From NCBI RefSeq assembly GCF_030936135.1, contig NC_082620.1, positions 1,240,001 to 1,304,000 of the forward strand: a stretch of 64,000 nt of DNA. Reading direction: 5' to 3'. Positions 12,801-24,800 of this stretch are shown here, one piece after another. The first letter of the stretch is position 1. Every line of letters starts with the position of its first letter. The notes under the pieces were generated by a model. It was not told the origin of the DNA, searched no databases, and saw only the letters and a list, made by a program, of their open reading frames with translations. The position numbers and the translations under genes were made by a program. The DNA comes from Gavia stellata. Lineage: Eukaryota > Chordata > Aves > Gaviiformes > Gaviidae.

Positions 12801-15800
12801 AAAACCGGCGGCTTTAACTTTTGCATTTTCACCCAGAAACTGGGAATCGTCCCCGTTTTGTCGTGTTACACGAGGGAGTGAAAGTCAGAGTTCAAATGAG
12901 ATGACGTGGGTTAAAACTGGAATTAGTGATTAGTTCCGTGTGTGGCTGCTGCTGGAGTTGGCTATATGCTCTCCATTGTTTATGTTCCTTCAATGCAATG
13001 TGTATTCCTCTCCTTGCTGCCTTCAAAATTAGAATAAAGTTAAATTAAAATTTCCCAAGCAGCTGTAGCAATCTCTTCCCTTTGGATTTACCCGAAACGC
13101 GTCTCGGAGAGCGGGGTTTTTGTTACCTACGAATCTCAGGCACCTTCTCTCCTTATAGAGCAGTGGAAGCCCCTGGACCCGGAGGGGAAGAAGCAGTACG
13201 ACCGGGAATTCTTACTGGATTTCCAGTTCATGCCTGCCTGTATCCAAAAGCCGGAGGGGCTGCCTCCTATAAGCGATGTGGTTCTCGACAAGGTGAGAGG
13301 AGAGCCGATAAAACAGGTGCGTGCAGATTTTTTTAAATATAAATAAAGATTCCTAATGCATGCTTTATTCCTTGACCGTCTCAATGCAGAATTGTCAGGA
13401 AGGGGAAATATTTGGCTGATAGCACATCATAAAATTCTTCAAATAAAGGCGTTGCTGCCTAGTGAATGTGCACAGATGATTTAAAAACTGAAGCATTTTT
13501 AATTATCTCTATCTGGATTAAGTTATACTGGGTTGTTATTAAAATTTAAAATTATATAGCCATGAGGACCCAAGGATATAAGCAAAGCAAGACTGAACAG
13601 AGAGACAGTGTCTTTTATTAGATCAATTCTACAGTTAGAAAGCATAGGCAAGCTTTTGGGCAAGCCCTTTTTTTGGTCTGAAACAGTTGTGTCAGTATTT
13701 ATGAGCTGATCTAATAAAAGATCTTTAAAACCCTGACTCTCAAGAAGTTTTGTGATTTCTATCCAGCTTTATTACAGGTGTGATTTTCTCTGCTGTATGT
13801 CTGCGCTTATTGAAATCCTTGTTATTTCTGAAGTGCTGACACCAAGACCTTATTCTCATCTCAGTTAGAACTATGGAGTTCGTTGATTTTCATGTAACCG
13901 CCACAGACTCGCTCTTAAGATTCAAGCACAGTTCAGGATATAGGTGATTCTCATGTGCAGAAACATTTCCACTCTGAATTTCATACCCAGACAAATTGTA
14001 AAACGCAGCTTTGTTCCCAAAATGATTTCATCCACCTACTAGTTTTCCGTGATTGCTTCTCGCTGCTCTGTCTGCTTTTGAGCTTCCTTTGCTCGGTCGG
14101 CCATCTGTCTTGTTAACACAAAAGGCATTTGTTTGAGGGAAGGTGGCAGTTTTGTGATCCTGAACCAAGACTATCACATTAATTTTGCAGAAGACGGGCC
14201 CGTGTCGCCAGAATTTTATCCTCCATAAGTCATGCTCAGCCTTGAAATGTTTCTGAACTCCACCTATTTCCTCAACAGTCACCTGCAGAAGCCATATTTT
14301 AAATTAAATGCTTATTTTTAGTGTAAGTGTGGATGCATAAAACTTGCACAGTTTGTTGAAAGCATTAATTTGGATATTAAACATGACTGTTACGGTTTAG
14401 CAGAGGTTGTCTGTAGACTTGCGTGAACTTTGGTAGCTGCAGCACCCGCTGAACAGATCCTGCTTGTTTGTTCTGCTCCACGATGCAGGTCAATCAGCCA
14501 AAATTGCCACTGAGAACTCTGGACCCTCGGATACTGCCTCGAGGACCAGACTTCACGCCAGCCTTTGCTGATTTTGGGAGGCAAACCTCCGGTGGAAGAA
14601 ACGTATCTGGAAGTGTGAGTTTACCCCAACTTGTTAATTTAAAAACTGGCCCTAACACCGATGAAGTCCATCCTCACACTTTCGGGCCTCTTCCGATGCT
14701 CCGGTGGTTCTGGTTTTGTCAGGATGAATGCAAGGGTGATGTTTTCTTGGCTGTCAAAATTTAGGCAAATTAGAAAAACGTTGCGGATGTTTTTAACGGG
14801 TACGTATTCGTCTTAAATGGATTTGATCTCCTTCCCCAATTCCCGCGCGAGAGGTGTGGAAACGTGTTTCCACGCTGAGGACATGTGTAAACGCACGTTT
14901 CTCATACCAACCCGGTGTCAGTGTGTGTCATCATAGGGGTCTGTTTTATAAAACATGCCAGTAGAGCAAATACATTTTACTAACCAAAAAAAAGGAATAT
15001 ACACAGCGCCTGTGTATGTTCTTGCTTTCTCTGTGCTTCCACACGTTGCTTTGCTTTGGTCACTTCACTCCTTGTTTTCCTGCCTTTTCCTCTGCTTTTC
15101 TTTCACTTTCTCTTCTTTTCCCTGTGTCTGGCTTTGCCCAAACTCTGAAATCCCTCTCTGAATTCTGCCTTCTTGCCTTGCAGTATCTTTTTCTTGGGGT
15201 GTAGGTGCCCCCCAGCATGGTGCCGCCCAGTCAGCTGCAGCTGGAGGACGGCGGCTGCCTCCATTGGGTGCAATCATTTATTTTTGATCCATCTGTTAAG
15301 ATACATCCAATGTATCCATCTAGATATATCTAATGACATAGCCATCATTTATCTTTCGGAACTGCTGGTGTCAGAAGAGGTCACTCAATAACCTTGACTT
15401 CCAAGCGTGCAGATTTCCAGGAGGCTCACAGTCAAGCCCGGCGATTTTGAGTTGATGTAATATTTCTGGTTTGAGAGCAGCCTCGTGGCCGGTGCCTCGG
15501 TTCTGGGGTGCGTGTCCGTGTCTTGGAGTAGCTTCGGTGTCGCTCGGAGCACAACCCGGTCCCGAAACCTCAATGCTGTTTGGGGTCAACATCGCTTCCG
15601 ATATTTAGGACTTGCAGGTGGTACTCCGGCGTCTTCTGTCCTTCCATGCGCTGAATGTCCCGAGCCTCTCAGCGTCTTGGTAACGTCCCTGTCGCTCTTT
15701 CTCTTTCCGCAGGCCTGCAAAGTGCAGAGCAACCCTGGATTGCCGTCCCTGGCTCGGTGCGGTTCCCCAGCATGCCCTCTCTTGGTCTCGCCTCACCCAC

Positions 15801-18800
15801 CATTGAGGAACCTGCCGATAGGGGTAAGCCAAATCTCCCCCTCTCCCCCCCAATCTTTGCACCTTTTTGTAGAGTTGTCTTTTTCCCTAACGCCCACTGT
15901 TGATAAAGAACGACTGACAGAAAACTTTACAAAAAGGTGCAACAGTGTTTAAAAAAAAAACGAAACAAGACTTGCATTGTACCCCTCTAGGCAGTCTTCA
16001 GTGGTGGGTGGGACATCACCAGCTGAGGGCATGCTGGGACGTTGGCCTGAGCGGGATCCGCGAGGGGTCTGCACTTTGCAGACCTGTGGAAAGGGGGAGA
16101 AAAGGTAAGTCCCGCTTACCCCGTTCATTTGGAGCATTCAGCACATAACATACATCTTACATTTGCGCCTTTACAGAGTAGAGCCTTTCTTTGCATTTTT
16201 TCTGGAGGAGGGTTGGAAAGTAACGTTATTTAACAAGCCCTGCTGTCCTGTGATGTCGGCGGTTATAGGATGTGAGAGGGTTTTCAGCCCCGAGCAAAAT
16301 CAGACGTTATCTTCTCGTAAAGCATGGCAAAAATCTGCGTGTACGCTGTCTGTCCGCTCGGTCATTCCACCTCTGCACAGGCCATGCCCATAAACCATTA
16401 AACCCCACTGCCTATTCCTTGCCCTCGAAATAATGTCAAGCAGCTCAGCGCTAACAAGCTTTCGGCACGTTGAGAATCTTTTGTTTTGCTTCCTTGGCTT
16501 TTGTCTTTATTTCCTTCTTTTCGCTTAAACGTGTTGTGTGACTGTTTTTAGAACTAACAAATGTCGCATCAAACAACACAAGGGGTGTAATTACGCAGGC
16601 ACAAAATACAGCTAATAAACGCTCCTTGATGTAGACAAGAAGTTAGATGAGTCCAGCACGTAACGAGATGCAAACACAGAGAAATAGGGTTGGAGAGGAC
16701 CGGTCCGTACCCGCGTGCCAAGGCGGGATGTGTCTGCTTTTATCCTTCCTGAGGTGGAAACTCAAGTCGCCTCGATTCTTGTGCTTCCCTGGAAGGCACG
16801 AGTCGCTCCTAGCATCTAAGCTCAATTTCACCTTCTGCATTTGAAGCCTATTGTAGAGGGAGAGAAGCAGTTCTTTAATTTCTTGGATTTTTTTTTAATG
16901 CGTTACCATGACTTGTGTCCTAAGAGCAGAAGCGGACCGTGAGGGAGAGCACCAGGTCGTGCTGTGTTACTGTGAGTTTTCGGCTCCTCCGCGGAAGGCT
17001 TGTCCCTGTTTCTTTCTCCTTTCCTTTTTTTCCCCTCTTCATCCAGAACGCGGGTACTTCAGATTAATGTAGTAACATCTGGTAAGCACTTCTCCGTGCC
17101 TTTGGTGGAAAATATTATTTCAGTGCAAGCTGTAGCGCTGTAATCGCAGGTGCTACAGAACCGTTATTATTTACTTGGACAGGGTTACAAAAGGAGGCCA
17201 GGCATGAGCTCAAGCTCCTCTTTAACTTGCTGCTTTGTAAATTTGGAACCAAAAAACCCCAGATTTTTTCTGTTAAAAGTTTGATCTGTATATTATTTCA
17301 CTACATGTTCAAAGGAGGCTTCTGTTCACTGCTCTTAAAACCTAATCAAACAGTTTGAACCAAGTTTATTCACAGATATTTAAAAAAATACAAAAAGAAA
17401 GCCTTTGTTCTATTAATGCACTTAAAGGTCTGGTCTCGAAGGCAGCCAGATTTGAGGAGGCTGTGACATGTTACATGCTGATATTCAGGAGATGCACAAG
17501 TGGTCCTTGCGTTCATCAGTTTTGCAAGGGAAATAGTCATATCCTTCAGGGAGGTGCCTTTGCTCTAAAAGCCAATGTTTCAGCTTTGCGTGGACCCGTG
17601 CCCGACGAAGCGCGTGCCTCTGTGGCTCCCTCCTCGCATGTTACGGCCCGGCTGTGGTTGGAGGGTCCTTCAGACCAGAGCTGCCTCTGCACAAGATGGA
17701 CGGGGCGGCCGCAGGTTCCCTCTCGTTGGCTTTGCCCGTGTTCCTGGGAGAAATGAGCCCAAACATTTGGATTTTCAGGGCACGCTGCCAGTCTGGCTCT
17801 GGTTACCAAGCTTTCCGTGGGCAAAGAGGTGTGTGATGAGGTCTGGTGCGTGTGGCTGAAACTGGTCGGTTTTCTGTTGCGTTATTGTCTGGTTTTTCAG
17901 CTGGAGGGAAGTTTCTTCTTTCCACGGCCGTACATCTGCAGCGTGGTTAGAACCTGGGCGGCAAAGTTGTACGAAATTGCATAAAACCAGGGGTGGATGT
18001 CTCGACACAGGGCTGCGAAGCAGACTGCTGTGTCGTACCAGTGTCGATCAAGGGCTGTGGGTGGGAATGGAGAGGGGTCGTAGCGAGGGATTGACAACTG
18101 TTTTAGGAAGGCGTCTAACATGCAAAAGCATCGTCAAGGCTCCCCGTTCTCGCTGTCTTGTTCCACTGTTGATTTCTCGGGAGCGATCGACTCACACAGT
18201 TGCGTTTCAATTATGGCGTGCGCCCGAAAAAGTTTGAACTGGTCTGATGGGTTATTTCTGTGCGTGCCAGCGGGATGTTTAACGCAGGTCTTCGTAGGCG
18301 GTGGGGCAGCACGCTGACATGCTGCACCACGTGGCCCTCTACCATACATCGCCCCGGCGTACGAGGCGCGTCGCGGCATGAGGTCGTTGTCTTTTGACAG
18401 CATCTTATTCTGTTGCTGTTATCACATAACGAAGCCCAAATGAGAACTCCAGCAGTGGTGGTGATTATGTTTGTTTCCTTTCATCGGCGGCACATATTTA
18501 TGTCGTCAAAGCCAAGCAGTTCAAATCACAGATACAAGCTCCTGCCTTTAAGGAGGGTTTTGGGTTTTTAATAGTGCAAAAATGGGCTGGGGCTGATGTA
18601 TGACATGAGAGGCACCAGCTAACAGCACTTTTCCTCCTGTATTCAGTGAAGCTGTTTGAATAACTGAGATGGTTTTGCCTCTCTGATGCTCGTTGAATCC
18701 CTTTGTTGAACAAGGAAATGTTTTAAACGGCCCATCGTTCATGTGGAGGTTGTCTACTGCCCACTGAAGAGATTAATTACTTCTGTGGAAAGTAACGGGG

Positions 18801-21800
18801 TTTGGTAATGGAGTTTTGTTGCTGTGCTAATTTTTACATTGAGGTTGGACATTTCTAATAAATGAGTTCAGAAATATGAAAGAGTGTAGGGGAAGAATGA
18901 CCTCCCGACAACATTTGATACCTTTAGTCCTTAATCGGAAGCTCCCGGATGATGAAGAGGGAGTTTGGGGGTGTCTTGTGACCTATCACTTGCACAGCTG
19001 ATGAAAAACTCCCCAGTTTCAGCAGTTTTCATACCTGATTTGACCTGGAAGAGCATCATGTTACACAGGATTGCAGAGAAATGCTTGATGCTGTTTCAAA
19101 GTACTGCATTTCCCTTTCTTCTGTGAAACTACAAAGAGTTTGACCCACATCTTTTAGGATCCATATTTCTACAGTGCAGAAGCAGCACTGATGCTCCATT
19201 CAGTGTGTTTTAAATAATTCCTGTCTCAAAATGGCTCTGTTTGAAGCAATCTCCAGTAAAACTTAACTTTTTTGGCCGAGCTGCTGATTTTATCGTTATC
19301 TAATTGCTTGTGATGGCACATTTGAAATACACCTGTAAGGACTGATTTAATCCTTAAATCCTTAAATTTAATCCACCTTTGCTACGATGTCTCAGTTATG
19401 AGTTTCTGGCTTCCAAGAGGCCGTTTTGGTCAATTGGGTTGAGTTCTGCAGCCCTTAAGCAGTGTCCGGAGCATCGCCGATGCGTGTAGACAGTGGTCGT
19501 CCCATATGTGTTTCGGGAAAAGCTGCCCGAGAGAAATGTGTTTGGTGTCTTCATGTTCCCTCTGACCAACCAGGACCGGTGTGTTGGGTCGCAGAGGGTC
19601 CTCAAAGTCCTAGGAGGAGTTGCTGATTGTCGGTGTTGCCATCAGCGGGTGTTGGCGTGCGCCCTGGAGTGTTTTATCGAGATGCGAGTTTAAAAGGGGA
19701 TATAACAAGGAATGTTTTTGTCCTAGTTGTTGAATGTTGGACCGAGGAGATCTCAGCCAGGCCAGAGGAGAGAGCCCAGGAAGATCATCACTGTGTGTGT
19801 GAAGGAGGACGTCCACCTGAAGAAGGCAGAGAACGCCTGGAAGCCAAGCCTGAAGAGAGAAAACCAAACCGAGGACCCAGAAAATGTCAAAACCCAGGTG
19901 AGAGCATTAGCAAGTGCTTCTGAGTACAGCAGTCTGTAACAGGAGGAGGATGGTAACTTGCCATGAAAAAGGGCAGTGAATTCCAGTTTGAATCACAGCT
20001 CTCCCCTACCTTGGTTATTTTTTTTCATGTGTTTATTCTTGACCTGGAGTTTAAATGGCAATCCTGTATATCAAGCGAGTCTAAATAGGGAACACCAGAC
20101 AACCTACTACCTCTCTTCCAGGATTGTTTTTCTATTGGTGTTTTACTAGAATATTTCTGTCTCAATTCTAAAGCAAACAACCTCAAACTTCCAGCACAGA
20201 ACTTGCTTTTCATCCCCTTTTAGACTACGATTCTGCCCTGAACCTCAGCAAGACTGAGGTTCCTCTGTCAGTTCGTCCTGCCCAGCCCAACAGCGCCGTC
20301 TCTGAAGCTTTCTCTGTGTCCTTCTCCCCCTCCTCTCCTCCGTGGGGCAGCCACTCTGGGCGGAGGTATTTCCCTGGTGGTCAAACGTGTAATTTGTAGG
20401 ATAAGTTGGGATAGTCCTGAAGGACACTGGAATTCTGTTCTCGGGGCTAACGGCAGCGTTGTTGACCTAATTATCATTCTGGATAGGGGGAGAAAAAAAA
20501 AAGTCTTAAAGTAAATATAGGAGAAGTTGATTACCTCTAGTTGAGGGAGAAGGCAGGCACTCCCTGTTAATTTATATCTCATGGCTAAATTGATATCAAG
20601 ACGACTATTGCGGTTGGGTGGCAGCATGGGCTTTGTGCCTCTGTTGCACTTGAGAAAAGCATTTGGGCATTTCCAAAAACGCTGTGCCACAGCTTTGGTC
20701 TTTGGTAGCCGGTGGCTGAGTTAGGACTGGAGCTGGACTGTGCACAAATGTGTGTCTGTGTAACTCAACTTCCTAGAAGTTCCTATAGGACATCATCTCC
20801 ATTCACCTCTAAGATGAATCCCAGCTCATTCCTGAAAGCCACCTGCTCCGTTTGTACTTAAACGTAAAGTTTTTCTGTCCTTTAGGAGCTGTTCCGCAAG
20901 GTACGAAGCATCTTGAACAAGCTGACGCCCCAGATGTTCAACCAGCTCATGAAGCAAGTGACAGACCTGACGGTAGATACAGAAGAGAGGCTGAAAGGAG
21001 TCATCGACCTGGTCTTCGAGAAGGCTATCGATGAACCGAGCTTCTCCGTGGCGTATGCCAACATGTGCAGATGTCTTGTAACGGTAAGAGCTGCCACAGT
21101 CAAATGGGAAATTCCTCTGCACGGGTGAATGTTCTGCAGGTTATCCCCATAAACTGATTGGCAGGAATGCAAACGTGGCAAGGGCAGAGTTAAATGTTAG
21201 TTTCTGAACGTAAAGAAAAGTAATTTACATGACGGATTTCTTCTTCGACATTCGTTGGCCGTGCCTGCAGGCAGAGGGCTTTGCTTGGAGTGATGTGGTG
21301 TTTGGAGTTGAGGACACTTCGCTCTGCCTGGTCACACGATGCAATGAGTCATGTTTGGGAAGTTAATTTCCCTCTCTCGTTTCAAAGGGGAGGCCAAGGT
21401 GCCAAGCCAAGCTTCGGACAGCTAGTTTTCAGATGGTGAATTTGGGAGAAAATAACCCCCTTCTTCCCCTGATCCTTCATGACACGCAACGAAGGAGCAC
21501 GGCTCTAGCGTCTTTAGCACCTAACAAGAGTGGTTTTAAGCAGTGTGTCTTTTTAAAGGATCCCGTGAATGGGAACGTAATCTGTCTCCGAGCAGAGGTG
21601 GTATCAGCCAAGTTTTGAGTGCGTGAAATGTAAAACTCGGCTGGAAATCATGTCGTGGTGCTTAACTGTCACAGCCTTGCAAACTTGCATTGCTGAATAT
21701 GAAGCGCATAATAAAACGTAATGGATGGCTTATAGGAAACCTCGCTCGTATGTAGAGTTTAGCCGTATTTCTGCTGATGTTTTTCTTCCTTCTCCTACAG

Positions 21801-24800
21801 CTGAAAGTGCCCATGGCAGACAAACCTGGGAGCACAGTAAATTTCCGCAAGTTGCTGTTAAATCGCTGCCAGAAGGAATTTGAAAAGGACAAGGCTGATG
21901 ACGACGTCTTTGAAAAGAAGCAGAAAGAACTTGAAGCTGCTACCACTGTAAGTGGTATTTTTGCCCATAAATTCTCAGAGCTCCCTCTGAAAATGATCTC
22001 TTTTGAAGATGGCAGTCGATTTGGGGGGGATTTTGGAGTTGAGAGTTTCATTCTGTCATTGTGGCTGAGTGCAATGAAAAATACTTGCCTTGATGAGCGG
22101 GTTTATACCAGCCTCTTTTTGTTTTTTAGGAGAAAAAGAGTAAACAGGGACAACAGCAGCTGTAAACGTAAAAGTGGATCTTTTGAAGAGGAGTTCTGCG
22201 CTCTGTGAACATGTTGTTTTAGAGCTGTTTTTCTGTTTTACAGCCAGAGGAGAAGACGCGGCTCCATGACGAGCTGGAAGAGGCCAAGGACAAAGCCCGA
22301 CGGAGATCCATTGGGAATATAAAATTCATTGGCGAGCTTTTCAAACTAAAAATGCTGACGGAGGCTATCATGCATGACTGCGTGGTAAAGCTGCTGAAAA
22401 ACCACGATGAGGAGTCCCTCGAGTGCCTTTGCCGCCTGCTAACTACCATTGGCAAGGACCTGGACTTTGAAAAAGCAAAGGTAGGGCAGGACCAGGAGTG
22501 AGAGATGAGGCTTTCAGGGCAGGGATGGAAAAGTGGGTGTGGGGTGTTTTTATCTGAGGATTTATTATTTCTTCAGGAATTTCTGTACGGCATGAGGAAA
22601 TCATCTGCTCTTCTGTGGATGTTTCATCACGTCCTGGCCTCGCTCCCTTCTCTCTGCCCCTTTCTAATAGAGTCTGTATCATTTTCAACGGTGTTCTCCA
22701 GTCGCTACTTGCTTCCAAATCCGTCATCCGAGCACACAGTCTAAAAGTGCTTAGCATATCCTATGGGTTTCTTTTTCCAAAAAGAATTTACCTCTTCTCT
22801 GTAGTTTCCAAAACATTAAGATTTAGAGTTGTTTCTTTACCACTGAAGGCTTATATTACCTACAGAATCTACCACTGAATGTATTGTTGGCGTTAAATCT
22901 AAAAAAACGCTCATTAACTGGCCTGAAGCCCCACCTGAACCTTGGTGGATGCATTTATTCTGTGTCATCATCATCTCCAGCTATGCTGGAATGAAGCAGC
23001 TGTTTTGCAACTGCAGCGCTCCAGCATCCTCTGCCCGACTTTCCAACAAATGTATATGTAGCACGGGGCATTACGCACTCGATGAGCTTCTCTTGGCACA
23101 GACAATCTGCTTCTCCTCTGCAAAAGCCAGGCTTGGGATGAAAAAGCATTCAAGGGTTTTGCCAGAAATCAGTCGGACTCAACTCTGGAAACAAAATGAG
23201 TTAATTGTTTTCAGCTGTTTGGGGAAGGGAGTTCCCTTACAGCACGCTGGATTGCAGGGATCACGGCGGATCAATCCTGATCCTTACAGGGAAACAGTTT
23301 TCCAAACTGTTTTGCAGAGCGTTGACCAAAACAGCCTAGTTTAGCACTAATCCCCCAGGCTAAATGCCCTACGCTGTTAATGCAACAGCGTGCGCGTTAC
23401 TGATGCAGGTTTGAAAGTGCCAGAAGCGGGGATTAAATTTCTCCACCTGCTTTGGGAAGAAAACAGGGTCTGACTTCTAAGCAGTAGCTGAGGTCATGCT
23501 GGCTGAGTTCTGGATGCCGTTTCGGTCTTTGCGAGCATGGAAACACTGTAGAAACCAACATTTTGGCGCACTGGCCGGTCTGCAACCTCGAGCCGTGGCA
23601 CCGTGTAGCACGGAGCGTGCGCGCAGCAGGGAAGTGCTTGCAGATGTCGTGTTACCCGTTGTGAGAAGCTGCCCCTGTCCTCTCTTTGTGATTTGTTATT
23701 TCTATCAAGATTGAGTGAGAATCCTTTATTTATTTCCTATTACTGGAGTAGACGTTTTACTATGTGTTTTTATTGAAGCTGAAGTGTTAGCGATAGTTAT
23801 AATTAAAGCTTCTGGACAAAGTCCATTTTAAATATTTTTCCCCATCATTCCTAACTTTGGAAACATTTGCTCTCAGAGCTGAAACTTTCCAAGGCAAGGC
23901 CAGGACCAAATTTTAATAGGGTTTTTCTTGTTTGTTTAAGTATAAGGAAAAAGGTTTAGCTAGTTTTTAGTGAAGGGAGTGGGAAACATTTTATAAAACT
24001 GCCCTGAAACTTTTTGTTTAAAACAGCCAGAGCCCCCATTTTGGGGGAAAAGTTTTTTTGGAGCCTGGCGAGTCGAATTTAGACCTAATGGAGGCTTCGC
24101 TAATGATACCATTTCATGTCTTAGTGCAGACTGATTTGGATTCCGTCACATCGTGACTTTTTGGATGAAAAGGAGCTTGTGGGATCTCATACTACAGCTA
24201 AGCCCGTTAAACAGCTTCTTGCTGAGAAATGCTCCCCTTCTCTTGCCTGACCCCGGCTGAGACAGTTCAGGGAGGTAAAGCATCGAAACGATGTGTGCAG
24301 GGTTAGTTTTATGCCCGTTTAGTTTCCTGAGCCAGTTTTTCTCAGGCTGAGGTGAGCATACATGCTGATAGGAAAAGGAGAAGCTCAGAGGTAGAGCAGG
24401 ACTCCCCTTTTTGGTGGCAGCTAGCCAGCAGATCAGCTTAGCTGTACCATGAAAAAAACCACATCGATTTTCTTTTTTTAAATGGATGGCAAGTTCATTA
24501 CGTACACGTAGAGGTTGTAGATGATTTGAGTAATTAAAAATGCAGCGAAAGCATGTGCTAAACGAAGGAGGTGCCCACAGACTTGTGCCTCATTTCCTGC
24601 ATGTCCTGCACTGTGCACGCTCAAATCCAACCTGGGGGAGCGTAGGAGACCTGACACTCACTTCTCCAGAGAGCAGCTCTGGGTCCCCAGATGTGTTTCT
24701 GACACAGAAATGCTGTAATGCAGAACCCACTGACTCCCCGCCTGAGGGAGTATTCTCATTTTCTTCCAAAACACACTGATGATGTTTCTCTTGTGTAGCC

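Larger units (their letters stand above)
14615..19726 (+). other. EIF4G3: EIF4G3 intron, 5.1 kb
   Basis: Second longest intron in the window. It contains the large palindrome at 15645-16150 and its potential cassette exon. Both flanking exons are phase 0 here, so any exon with a multiple of three bases can be included without a frameshift. The rest is GC-moderate unique sequence with no recognised gene. Confidence 0.85.

Noticed and set aside
16650..16710. CR1-like 3' segment (ggttggagaggacc)
   Set aside because: Only a dozen bases resemble the CR1 tail and the diagnostic terminal octamer repeats are absent.
18940..19020. Possible C/D-box snoRNA (gatgatga with downstream ctga)
   Set aside because: No convincing terminal stem, internal C'/D' pair or guide region, and the host gene is not known to me to carry one here.
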